From Chloroflexota bacterium (GTDB taxonomy: Bacteria > Chloroflexota > Anaerolineae > Ardenticatenales > Ardenticatenaceae), in assembly GCA_003520455.1 (NCBI GenBank), contig DOUV01000256.1, positions 1 through 16,747 of the forward strand: a stretch of DNA of 16,747 nt, written 5' to 3'. The stretch's first letter is position 1; each line of letters starts with the position of its first letter. The notes beneath the pieces were generated by a model. The model was not told the DNA's origin. It did not search any database and saw nothing but the letters and a program-made list of their open reading frames with translations. Shown in pieces: positions 6,618 to 14,365 of the stretch. Both the position numbers and the translations under genes were made by a program.

Positions 6618-7559
6618 CTACCAATCGGTGACGATTTGACGCAGGGTTGCTAACAATCGGCGCACCTCCTTGGGCTCGATCTCATAGGGGAGATCGCCCG
6701 CGGTCGTCACGAGAGCGCAGTTCCGGTTGTGTTGCTTGAGGAGGCTGCGATCGGACGCGGGAAGCGGCGTGAGGGAGGGCGGCAGTGCTATCCCGTAGGG
6801 CCCGTCCGGTAGCGTCCCCGCTGCCGGGACCATATCTTGCGCCTGCGGACAGGGCAGCGCCCCTTGAGCGGCGACCTCCGGCCACGCACCGATCGCTGTG
6901 TGTATGGCGAGCAAGACCGGGAGGGCCTCGTGGAAGCGGGTCACGTTGCAGATGGTCTCGAGGATTGCCAGCCACTGGGGACGAACCGGGTTGTCCGCTG
7001 CCGGCAGTTCGGCTTCGATCAGCAAGATCAGGTCCGCACCAGCCTCACATGCGAGGCGAGCCGCCTGCAGCGTGGCACCACCCGCGACCGCGAGATAGTC
7101 TGCGGGCGATGGCCCCTCTGCAGCAGTGGATGCGGTGGACAGATAGCGGGCTGTTGCCAACGAGCCCGGCACGGCCACGGCGAGCGCCACGCGGTCCTGC
7201 AGGACAACACGTAACCGGCGCACGACTTCCAGCATGATGGGAACTCGTCCCCGCCCGGCGATCTCAGCCGGTATGATCTCGGCCGGCGGGGCGACGATTT
7301 GCGGCGTTCCGGCCTCCCAACCAACTGTGGCCCCCAATGCTTCTGCAACCAGGGTCTGGTCAGCGTAGCAAACCAGCGCGTCGCAACGCAGCGGGCCCTG
7401 CAATTGGCGCAACCCGTTCGCGATTTTCGTCGGGTTACTGTAGAACTGCTGTGGCGTCATGCCGCCGATTTTCGCGGATGCGGCGAAAATCAGCGGCATG
7501 AAGATGGGGCGAGGCGGCAGTGCGCCACTCCGCACGAGTGCCTTGACAACGTTTTGCAC
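6618..7559 (-). CDS. URO-D-like protein, candidate epsilon component of the carboxylase
   Basis: This 313-residue protein resembles the uroporphyrinogen decarboxylase/MtaA-CmuA superfamily, a TIM-barrel fold. The signs are the N-terminal RPIFMPLIFAASAKIGGMTP followed by SNPTKIANGL, CDALVCYADQTLVAEALG (59-76), GRVPIMLEVVRRLR (104-117) with VAVPGSLATARYL after it, and LACEAGADLILLIEAELP (169-186). The substrate-binding motifs of true HemE (MRQAGR type) and an evident His-X-Cys zinc motif of corrinoid methyltransferases are absent, so neither classical activity is supported. It starts with GTG at 7559, with GGAG five bases upstream. It lies between the HyuB subunit and the CoA ligase, the place and size (about 33 kDa) of ApcE in the acetophenone carboxylase operon. 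Whether it is a homologue of ApcE or an unrelated replacement cannot be decided here. Confidence 0.6.
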   Translation of the reverse strand: MQNVVKALVRSGALPPRPIFMPLIFAASAKIGGMTPQQFYSNPTKIANGLRQLQGPLRCDALVCYADQTLVAEALGATVGWEAGTPQIVAPPAEIIPAEIAGRGRVPIMLEVVRRLRVVLQDRVALAVAVPGSLATARYLSTASTAAEGPSPADYLAVAGGATLQAARLACEAGADLILLIEAELPAADNPVRPQWLAILETICNVTRFHEALPVLLAIHTAIGAWPEVAAQGALPCPQAQDMVPAAGTLPDGPYGIALPPSLTPLPASDRSLLKQHNRNCALVTTAGDLPYEIEPKEVRRLLATLRQIVTDW

Positions 7560-7582
7560 GCGCGCTCCGGTCTATGCGTGAA

Positions 7583-7617
7583 ACGTGATGCGTGATGGAA
7601 TCACTCACGCATCACGT
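7583..7617. repeat. perfect inverted repeat between HyuB and URO-D-like genes
   Basis: ACGTGATGCGTGA (7583-7595) and TCACGCATCACGT (7605-7617) are exact 13-base complements around a 9-base loop. It fills most of the 68-base gap between two genes of the operon. No T-run follows on the minus strand, so it is more likely an RNA-stabilising or processing hairpin, or a partial attenuator, than a full terminator. Confidence 0.6.
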
Positions 7618-7627
7618 ACGCAGTATT

Positions 7628-9688
7628 CTACGGCCGGAAGATCGGCTGGGTGGGTTCGGCGGTGGGCCAGGCGCCGAACCAGGTCAGGATCTCGTCGGGC
7701 GGCTTGAGTTGCTCCCACTCGGCCATGAATTCATCATAGGATTTGCCGCGCTGGAGCCGGCTCTGGCGCTCGGCGGCGCGCATCTGCCGGGTCGCCTCGA
7801 GATCCACGGTTTCGCCGTCGGATGAAGTGACGACTTTGTAGATGTTCTCGGCGACCCAGGGAGAGATCTTGTGCGCCTTGAGGTCGTGTAGCACGGCCTC
7901 CGGATCGCGCTCCAACGGATCGCCGTAGCCGGCGCCGCCCGTGGCGAAGCTGACGGTGATCACATCGCCGCTGGCGACAGGGCGGGTCACTCGACCGAAG
8001 AATTCTGAGGACCAGTTGCCATCGATCGAGCGATCGCGCAGGATGTCGTGGAGGTCGAGTGTGATATCAGCGCCGCTCTGCATCTTTTCCAGGACATCGG
8101 CGTTGGTGATGCTGATGCCGGGCACCGTGCAGGGGGCGTACCCGCCGAAGAGCGGTTGGGGTGTCTGGATCTTGCTGTTGTCGGCGATCGAGGCGAAGAA
8201 GAGCGCCGGAACGTTGTGGTAGCCGACCCACAGTTGGGTCGTGCCCACGCCGCCGCGGTGCAAGCCGTGCCCGCAACTATCCCGCCAGTGCTGTGAGAAG
8301 GGGATGAAGAGCGGGAACTCATTCTCCATTGACTCCACGTTGGGGGCCCGGCCGTACACACACCAGGGGAATCCGAAGGCATCGATGCCGTCTTCCGTGG
8401 CCCGCCCGCCCTGGCCCTCGGTATTGATCGAGTAGGCCAGCATGTCGGCGAAGGGCAGCCCCCACTGGGAGAGCCCGGCGATGATCAGCGCGTTGCCGGC
8501 GTTCCCGTGCGACGCGGTGACCTGGCGCCAGGCGCGCGAGGGGAACATGGCCTTGGCAAAGCAGTTGTGAACCGCACTCATCGCGCCGGTGGCGATCATC
8601 ACTGCGTTGCTGGTGGCCGCACGGGCGTCAGGATTCAGGCAGATGCCCGGCGGGAAGGTGAAGTCGATGGGCGCAAAGGTGGCGCTGCTGATCGGCAGGT
8701 CGTGGAAGACGTACTCGTAGATGTAGTTGGAAATATGGCCGACGGCCGACTGGGCGTGGGTGTTGTAGGAGGAGAGATTCTCGGGTGAAGTCCCGGTGAA
8801 GTCGAACGTCAGCCGGTCGCCCTGCTTGTGGATGGAGAGGAAGCAGGAGCGCACCAGACCGTGCTTGATACCCACGGCGTCGCTGAAATGTACGCTGCGG
8901 TAGGTGCCGTCGGGCCACGACGCGATGCGAGTGCGGGCACCCTGCTCGGCCGTTTCGAGCATCCTGCGCAGGAGCCCTACCACGAAGTCGGGCCCGTACC
9001 GGTCGCACATCTCGACGACGCGCTGCCGCGCCCGCTCGCAACCGGCCACGCGGGCCTTCAAGTCGATGATGAACATCTGCGGCGCCCGGATGCCGTAGGC
9101 GGCGACCATCTCCAGCATGTCCTCGCGCAGTACACCGTTCTCGCCGATCTTGATCGGCGGCAGGTTCATGCCTTCCTCGAAGCGCGACGATGCGCTGACC
9201 GGCATGCCGCCCGGCTCGGTGGCCCCGGTTTCGGTGGTGTGGACCGCCGCGCCGGTCCAGCCGAGCAGTGTGCCGTCGTAGAAGATCGGCACGATCGCCA
9301 GCTGATCGGGGTTGTGGATGCCGCCGTACAGGGCATCGTTGGTGTACCAGATATCGCCATCCTTGACGCCGGGATTCTCGGAGTAGTTCGCCAGGATGTA
9401 TTTGATCAGGATCGGCTGGATGATGGCGTGCAGGTAGGTGCCACACGAGGCATTGGCCAGGTCGCCGCCCGCGGTGAAGAGGGCCACCATCGAGTCGCCG
9501 GCGATGCCGATCGAGCTACGCGACGAGCGCATGAAGACTTCCATCGCCTCATCGAGCAGGTCGTTGGTGCGCTGCACCCCGATTTCGTACTGTCCCAGAC
9601 TGACGAGTTTGACACACTCCTGTTCGTAGCTGCTCGGCGGTTCAGGTTTCAGCCACCGGAGCTTCTGTTCGAGTGTGGGGATTGCCAT
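7628..9688 (-). CDS. HyuB-type subunit of acetophenone/acetone carboxylase-like enzyme (ApcD-like)
   Basis: This 686-residue HydB/HyuB-family protein (PF02538) is the beta-type subunit expected to house the carboxylation centre. Landmarks are GIAGDSMVALFTAGGDLANA (61-80), H87, DIWYTNDALYGGIHNPD (112-128), H150 in HTTETGATEPGG, and the C-terminal GGAGYGDPLERDP (584-596) typical of HyuB. Where hydantoinases and oxoprolinases usually have HHxDxGG, this protein has HTTETGA, which argues for the carboxylase branch. The ATG at 9688 has AGGAGG (9696-9701) seven bases upstream. It follows the second HyuA gene after 54 bases. In the Aromatoleum acetophenone carboxylase the corresponding subunit joins two HyuA-like ATPases and a small subunit in an (alpha alpha' beta gamma)2 core. 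Substrate remains unknown; a bicarbonate-dependent ketone carboxylase is the best guess and a hydantoinase the alternative. Confidence 0.85.
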   Translation of the reverse strand: MAIPTLEQKLRWLKPEPPSSYEQECVKLVSLGQYEIGVQRTNDLLDEAMEVFMRSSRSSIGIAGDSMVALFTAGGDLANASCGTYLHAIIQPILIKYILANYSENPGVKDGDIWYTNDALYGGIHNPDQLAIVPIFYDGTLLGWTGAAVHTTETGATEPGGMPVSASSRFEEGMNLPPIKIGENGVLREDMLEMVAAYGIRAPQMFIIDLKARVAGCERARQRVVEMCDRYGPDFVVGLLRRMLETAEQGARTRIASWPDGTYRSVHFSDAVGIKHGLVRSCFLSIHKQGDRLTFDFTGTSPENLSSYNTHAQSAVGHISNYIYEYVFHDLPISSATFAPIDFTFPPGICLNPDARAATSNAVMIATGAMSAVHNCFAKAMFPSRAWRQVTASHGNAGNALIIAGLSQWGLPFADMLAYSINTEGQGGRATEDGIDAFGFPWCVYGRAPNVESMENEFPLFIPFSQHWRDSCGHGLHRGGVGTTQLWVGYHNVPALFFASIADNSKIQTPQPLFGGYAPCTVPGISITNADVLEKMQSGADITLDLHDILRDRSIDGNWSSEFFGRVTRPVASGDVITVSFATGGAGYGDPLERDPEAVLHDLKAHKISPWVAENIYKVVTSSDGETVDLEATRQMRAAERQSRLQRGKSYDEFMAEWEQLKPPDEILTWFGAWPTAEPTQPIFRP

Positions 9689-9742
9689 GACGCTCCCTCC
9701 TGAGTCCTCACTTATTAACGCGCGTGATTGCGGCGATGCAAA

Positions 9743-11860
9743 CTACTCCAACACCCCTAGCTCGTGCTGGTTAATCGAGTAAATCAAGCCCGGCGGGATG
9801 ACGATGGTGGTGTACGGCGTTTCGACCAGGCCGGGGCCTTCGACGACATTGCCGGGACGCAGCGCATCGCCATCATAGACTTTGGTTTCGCGCAGGTCGC
9901 CGTACTCGGGCCAGTAGGCCAGGCGGCTGCCGCGCAGGGCGTGGGCCGGACTCGGTGCTTCCAGGCTGTGAGTTGGCAAGCTGAGCTTCGGGGTTGGGAC
10001 GATCGCCTTGAGCACGAAGTTGTCCACGTACACCCCGCCGGCCGGATTGACCACCAACCGGCTGAAGGTCTGGGCGAACTCGCGCTCGAACTGGTCGTAG
10101 ATGGCGCGGGCCTGCGGCTCGCCGTGGATGAAGAGCTCGGGCGATGAGGTCCGCTTGACCTGCACCTGGCCGCCGTAGAGCATGTCCAGCTCCAACTGGA
10201 ACACGGCTTGGTCCACATTGAATCCCTCGCCGGCCAGATCGAGTCTGGCCGCTTCGATCAGCGCGCTCACAGCCTGGTTGAACTGATCGTGGTCGATCAC
10301 GAACTTCTGGGTGAAGGGTTCCATGAACATCATGCGCCTGGAGTACTCGTAGACGTGCATGTTGTCCATGATGGACGAGCCCAACGCGCAGAACACCGGC
10401 GAGAGGGGGAAGATGATCGCGCGCTTGATGTCCTGGCGGTAGCCGGCCACGTGGGTCGGCCCGCCGCCGCCGAAGGCAAAGAGGATGAAGTCCTCCGGGT
10501 TGTAGCCCTTGAGGTGGACCTCCTTGCGGATGGCCGAGGCCATGTTGCCCTCCACCACCTGCCGGATCAGCCAGGCCGCCTCATGGACGCTGACGCCGAG
10601 CGCTCTGGCGATCTTCTCCTCGACGGCGCGCTCGGCCCTCGCCTTGTCCAACTTCATCCGGCCGCCGTAGTAGTAGTTGGGGTCGATGTAGCCCAGGACC
10701 ACGTCGGCGTCGGTCACCGTGGGCTCGGTACCGCCCAGGTTGTAGCAGACCGGGCCGGGCAGCGAGCCAGCGCTCTGCGGGCCGACCTCCAGGCGGTTGC
10801 CAAGCAGTTTGTTGACCCAGGCAATCGAGCCGCCCCCCGCGCCGATGGAGAGCGTCTGGAGCATCGTGATGCCGACCATCCAGCGGTCGATGATGGGCCG
10901 GAATTCGTAGTTGCGGACGCTATCCTGCACGATCAGTCCGATGTCGAAGCTGGTGCCGCCCACGTCGCTGGTGACCACGTTGTGGTAGCCGAGCTGACTG
11001 GCTACGTGCTGGGCACCGATCAGGCCGGCCACCGGGCCACCGTTGTAGGTGCGGCTGGCCGTGGTCTTGAAGATCTCGGCAATGCCGCCGGAGTTGTGGA
11101 TCATCTGGAAGGAGCCGCGGTACCCCTTGTCGCGCAGCTTATCCCACATGGCCGAGAGCTCGATCTGCATGGCGCGCTGGAGGTAGGCATCCAGGATCGC
11201 AGACATCGTGCGCTCGTACTCGCCGAGCTTCCCGAGCACCTCGCTGGAGAGCACGACCGGCATGGAGCCGATGTGGTAGTCCTTGTACTCCTCGCGGATG
11301 ATTTCCTTAATACGCCGCTCGTGGGCCGGGTTGATGAAGGACCATAGCAACGAGATGACGAAGCCGCGCGCGCCGTTGTTCACCAATTGGTGCACCTTGG
11401 CCCGCACGTCTTCCTCGTCCAACGGGCGAACTGCCCGCCCGGTCGAGTCGACGCGCTCGCGGACCCCGATGATCAGATCGGGTGGAATCAGCGGGACGGG
11501 CTTGCTCTGGACCGCCAGGTTGCGGCGCTCGGCGACGCGGGTCCCGTCCACCCACTGGGCGCCGCGGCCGATCAGGATCGCGTCCTCGTGCCCCTCGGTG
11601 GTGATGAGGGCCAGGCGCGGACCGCTCCGCTCGATGAGCCGGTTCATCGCGATGGTCGTCGAGTAGCGGATGATATTCGTGTCGCGCAAAAGCTCATCGG
11701 AGGTTGTCCCCACCGTTTTGGCCGCCTCTTCGATCACATTGAGAAAACAGACCGACAGGTCGTAGGGCGTTGTGGGCGACTTGGCGGGGGTGACGGTGCC
11801 ATCACGGGTCAATACCAGGTCTGTGAAGGTTCCGCCGACGTCGATGTCAATGCTGTTCAT
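9743..11860 (-). CDS. HyuA-type ASKHA ATPase subunit of carboxylase, second copy (ApcC-like)
   Basis: This 705-residue HydA/HyuA-family protein has the hydantoinase A N-terminal and main domains, built on an ASKHA (actin/hexokinase-like) ATP-binding core. Motifs are IDIDVGGTFTDLVLTRDG (4-21, phosphate 1), STTIAMNRLIER, SDVGGTSFDIGLI (298-310, phosphate 2), SIGAGGGSIAW (338-348), GPQSAGSLPGPVCY (360-373), TVTDADVVLGY, and AFGGGGPTHVAGY near residue 470. The ATG at 11860 overlaps the small-subunit stop as ATGA, and GGAGGT (11867-11872) lies six bases upstream, so translation is coupled. In characterised acetophenone carboxylase two different HyuA-like subunits are thought to phosphorylate the ketone enol and bicarbonate respectively. 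Which role this copy has cannot be told from sequence. Its motifs are the more canonical of the two copies. Confidence 0.88.
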   Translation of the reverse strand: MNSIDIDVGGTFTDLVLTRDGTVTPAKSPTTPYDLSVCFLNVIEEAAKTVGTTSDELLRDTNIIRYSTTIAMNRLIERSGPRLALITTEGHEDAILIGRGAQWVDGTRVAERRNLAVQSKPVPLIPPDLIIGVRERVDSTGRAVRPLDEEDVRAKVHQLVNNGARGFVISLLWSFINPAHERRIKEIIREEYKDYHIGSMPVVLSSEVLGKLGEYERTMSAILDAYLQRAMQIELSAMWDKLRDKGYRGSFQMIHNSGGIAEIFKTTASRTYNGGPVAGLIGAQHVASQLGYHNVVTSDVGGTSFDIGLIVQDSVRNYEFRPIIDRWMVGITMLQTLSIGAGGGSIAWVNKLLGNRLEVGPQSAGSLPGPVCYNLGGTEPTVTDADVVLGYIDPNYYYGGRMKLDKARAERAVEEKIARALGVSVHEAAWLIRQVVEGNMASAIRKEVHLKGYNPEDFILFAFGGGGPTHVAGYRQDIKRAIIFPLSPVFCALGSSIMDNMHVYEYSRRMMFMEPFTQKFVIDHDQFNQAVSALIEAARLDLAGEGFNVDQAVFQLELDMLYGGQVQVKRTSSPELFIHGEPQARAIYDQFEREFAQTFSRLVVNPAGGVYVDNFVLKAIVPTPKLSLPTHSLEAPSPAHALRGSRLAYWPEYGDLRETKVYDGDALRPGNVVEGPGLVETPYTTIVIPPGLIYSINQHELGVLE

Positions 11861-12246
11861 GCCGGCACCTCCAGATGTCCGTCGCGAATGGCGAGCTCTC
11901 CGCGCTCCAGACGCCCCTTGAGGCTATCCACATCCACCTCGATGTCGTGCGTCAGTGGATGGCCGGGCGGCAGGTACTCCGTCTCGATCTGCTGGGCGCA
12001 ATTCGGGCAGTAGAACTCCACGATCCGGATCCAGGCCGGGTCCGGAGCGAAGGTGTACTCCCCCTCGATCAACGGCGGATGAATCTCGCGCGGATCGCGA
12101 TTGTAGATCAGGCAGCCCTTCTTGTAGTTCTCACGGGCACTGATGAGGGGATGATCGCAGCGGTTGCAGCGCCACATCTCATCTGCGAGGTCAAGGTCTA
12201 GATTCTCAGTCATGCGGATACGCCAGGCTATCTCTTGAGCGCTCAC
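11857..12246 (-). CDS. small zinc-ribbon carboxylase subunit (acetone carboxylase gamma/ApcB-like)
   Basis: This 129-residue protein (about 15 kDa) resembles the small gamma subunit of acetone and acetophenone carboxylases. Four cysteines form a zinc-ribbon pattern, C27-x2-C30 (CNRC) and C80-x2-C83 (CPNC), with a further C45 in YKKGC. The stretch EGEYTFAPDPAWIRIVEFYC and the proline-rich YLPPGHPLTHDIEVD are also subunit-like. The GTG at 12246 is preferred because AAGGAG (12254-12259) is seven bases upstream and it follows the stop of the first HyuA gene after a single base. The frame stays open to 12288, overlapping that gene. The TGA overlaps the next ATG. It probably bridges or stabilises the large subunits; zinc binding is inferred from the cysteines. 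Confidence 0.8.
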   Translation of the reverse strand: MSAQEIAWRIRMTENLDLDLADEMWRCNRCDHPLISARENYKKGCLIYNRDPREIHPPLIEGEYTFAPDPAWIRIVEFYCPNCAQQIETEYLPPGHPLTHDIEVDVDSLKGRLERGELAIRDGHLEVPA

Positions 12247-12247
12247 C

Positions 12248-14221
12248 TTAGCTCTCCTTCCGCGTGAGATGCCCGTTGGCATATTCATCCTTGCGCAGCT
12301 GCCAACCCGGGCCCACCAGGTAGGTGGTGTTGAAGCCCTCGATCACTGCCGGGCCCTGCAACGTGGTGCCTGGGGCCAGATCGTCCCACGAATAGATCGC
12401 GGTCTCTTCAGGTTCGCCATTCCAGGAGACCTCACGACTCCCGACGCGGGCGGCCGAGGCATCAGGGCCGCCAACAGTCGCCGGCTCCGGCTGATGGCCA
12501 CCGACCGCGTAGGTGGCGTGCAGGCGGGCCAGCTCGATGGTCCCGTCAGCACCGGCCTTCTGGAGGGCGGCAGCATCCAGGTCGCCGTTCGAGGCGCTCA
12601 GCGGGATCGCGGTGGTGACTACTTCTCCGGCGTTGGTTCGCACGTCAAGCTCAAGTGCCAGTTGAACCTGCGCCGGATCGAGCCCCTCCCCTCTCATGTC
12701 CCGCAGGGCCTCCTGGCGCATGGCGGTGAGCGCACGGTTCAATTTCGCCGTGCCCTCCTCGTCCGGTGCGGCCAGCAGCGCGTGCTCGTAGACGTGCATG
12801 ATATCGGCGAGGGACGAGCCCAACACACTGAAGACCGAACCCAGGTCGAACACGTAGGCCGATTGCAGGCCGGCGCGCCCGGCAAGAGCCGTGGCGAAGA
12901 TGCCCCCATTGCCGCCATAGGCAAACAAAGTCCAGTCGGCGGACGACCCGCCGGCCCTATCCAGCAGCCGTCTCACCTGATCGGTCACCAGATCGAAGGC
13001 GCGCTCGACGATCTTAGTCGCGGCCGCCTCGACGCTGATATTCAGCGGAGCAGCCACGTGAGTCTCGATGGCTTCCCGGGCGCTCTCGAGGTTGAGGAAT
13101 CGGGTGCCACCGAGGAAGTAGTCGGGATTCAGGTAGCCCAACACGAGGGCGGCGTCGGTGAAGGTCGCCTCCGTTCCGCCCAAGTCGTAGCAGGCCGGGC
13201 CGGGGTAGGCTCCCATGCTCTCGGGTCCGAGGCGAACGTCGCCGCCAGGGCCGGCGTGAGCAATACTGCCGCCACCCAGCGCAATTGAGAACATGTCGGG
13301 CATCGGCATGCGGAGTGGGATGCCGAAGACCTCTGGCTCGCGGTTGAGCGCCGGCGCGCCGTTCGTCAGGAAGCTGATCTTGACCGTGGTGCCGCCGACG
13401 TCGAGGGCGATGACCCGGTCCAGTTGGTAACGGTGGGCAAAGTAGGCGCTGGCAAAGAGGCCCATGGTTGGCCCGGACTCGATCGTGTCGACCGCACGGG
13501 TCTTGGCCACGCGCGCCACCCCGCCGTTCTGGTGGCCGATGAGCAGCCGGCGCTTCCAACCGAATTTATCGCGCAGCTCATCCTCGGCTTTGAACAGGGT
13601 GTTGGCCAGGGGGCCGTGGACATAGGCATTGATCAGCGCGTAGTGGGTGCGGGTCATGTCGTCGGGGTGCTTGCAAATGTCACTCCCCAACAGCACGGGA
13701 ACGGACCCCAGGTAGTGATCGGGATATTGGCGCTCGATCGCTTCCTGCACCTGCCACTCGCCGCCCGGATCGTTGAAGGCACCGGCCAGGCTGATGCAGA
13801 CCCGCCGTACACCCCGCTCCAGCAGGCTTTTGATCAGGCCGAGCACGGTTTGCTGGTCCACCGGTTGCGGCAGACCGATCACGTTGTCCTCGCCCACAAG
13901 GTCGAGGGCCGACCGGTTGCCGTTGCTGGCGTAGAGATCGCGCTCATGGCCGCTGGAGACGAAGAGCCCGAGTCGAGGCCCGCGACGCTCTGCCAGGACG
14001 TTGGTTGTGATCGTCGTGGACCAACGAATGAACTGGGTCTGGGCCAGGAGTGCTCTCAAGTCGTCGAAGCCGAGCTGGTCGGCCCCTGCCTGGAGACAGT
14101 CCAGGAAACAGACGGTGAGATCATGGGGCGTCGTATCGACTTTCACCGATGTGAGTTGCTGTCCATCGCCAAACAACCCGTCGGTGAGCGTTCCTCCGAC
14201 ATCTATGTCGATTGCGTACAC
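12248..14221 (-). CDS. HyuA-type ASKHA ATPase subunit of carboxylase, first copy (ApcA-like)
   Basis: This first gene of the operon encodes a 657-residue HydA/HyuA-family subunit with an ASKHA ATP-binding core. Motifs are IDIDVGGTLTDG (4-15), RWSTTITTNVLAERRGPR (66-83), ALDVGGTTVKISFL (272-285), FSIALGGGSIA (311-321), GPESMGAYPGPACY (332-345) and FTDAALVLGYLNP. It differs from the second copy at several otherwise fixed places: TLTD for TFTD, TTVK for TSFD, and AYGGNGG where the other has AFGGGGP. The two copies have therefore clearly diverged. The start is GTG at 14221, with AAGGAGGT (14232-14239) ten bases upstream. The frame is open to 14365, but that stretch (cysteine-rich, low homology) reads as leader. 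Length fits the roughly 70-kDa ApcA. It stops one base before the small-subunit start. Confidence 0.85.
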   Translation of the reverse strand: MYAIDIDVGGTLTDGLFGDGQQLTSVKVDTTPHDLTVCFLDCLQAGADQLGFDDLRALLAQTQFIRWSTTITTNVLAERRGPRLGLFVSSGHERDLYASNGNRSALDLVGEDNVIGLPQPVDQQTVLGLIKSLLERGVRRVCISLAGAFNDPGGEWQVQEAIERQYPDHYLGSVPVLLGSDICKHPDDMTRTHYALINAYVHGPLANTLFKAEDELRDKFGWKRRLLIGHQNGGVARVAKTRAVDTIESGPTMGLFASAYFAHRYQLDRVIALDVGGTTVKISFLTNGAPALNREPEVFGIPLRMPMPDMFSIALGGGSIAHAGPGGDVRLGPESMGAYPGPACYDLGGTEATFTDAALVLGYLNPDYFLGGTRFLNLESAREAIETHVAAPLNISVEAAATKIVERAFDLVTDQVRRLLDRAGGSSADWTLFAYGGNGGIFATALAGRAGLQSAYVFDLGSVFSVLGSSLADIMHVYEHALLAAPDEEGTAKLNRALTAMRQEALRDMRGEGLDPAQVQLALELDVRTNAGEVVTTAIPLSASNGDLDAAALQKAGADGTIELARLHATYAVGGHQPEPATVGGPDASAARVGSREVSWNGEPEETAIYSWDDLAPGTTLQGPAVIEGFNTTYLVGPGWQLRKDEYANGHLTRKES

Positions 14222-14231
14222 AATGTCTCCG

Positions 14232-14239
14232 ACCTCCTT
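14232..14239 (-). promoter_or_regulatory. Shine-Dalgarno deciding the first carboxylase subunit start
   Basis: AAGGAGGT on the minus strand is a near-perfect ribosome site ten bases before the GTG at 14221. It supports a 657-residue product rather than the longer open frame reaching 14365. Confidence 0.65.
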
Positions 14240-14290
14240 CTGTGTATGGCGGCGAGACGGCAGCGAGTCGCAAAGGTGGCAAGGGTAGCA

Positions 14291-14365
14291 GGTGGCAGCC
14301 GGCGAGGCACCGGCATCGTCGAAACGCCGCATAGGCATTTTTGCTACACCTATGCTCCCTGCCAC
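14291..14365 (-). promoter_or_regulatory. structured leader (three-way-junction-like fold) upstream of the operon
   Basis: On the minus-strand transcript GTGGCAG (14365-14359) can pair with CTGCCAC (14298-14292). It encloses a 7-bp hairpin GCATAGG/CCTATGC (14329-14355) and a 5-bp hairpin GCCGG/CCGGC (14298-14314). The element ends about 70 bases before the GTG at 14221. No known riboswitch class was recognised. The fold was found by eye. Confidence 0.35.

Noticed and set aside
8828..9703. 291-codon plus-strand open frame opposite the HyuB gene
   Set aside because: Antisense shadow of a clearly recognised gene in GC-rich DNA; its translation shows no family features.
10208..11347. 379-codon plus-strand open frame opposite the second HyuA gene
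   Set aside because: His/Asp/Val-rich translation typical of the complement of a GC-rich gene; no motif and no ribosome site.
7628..14221. Simple hydantoinase or 5-oxoprolinase operon
   Set aside because: Two different HyuA genes, the Cys-rich small subunit, the HTTETGA motif and a linked CoA ligase fit the ketone-carboxylase branch better.
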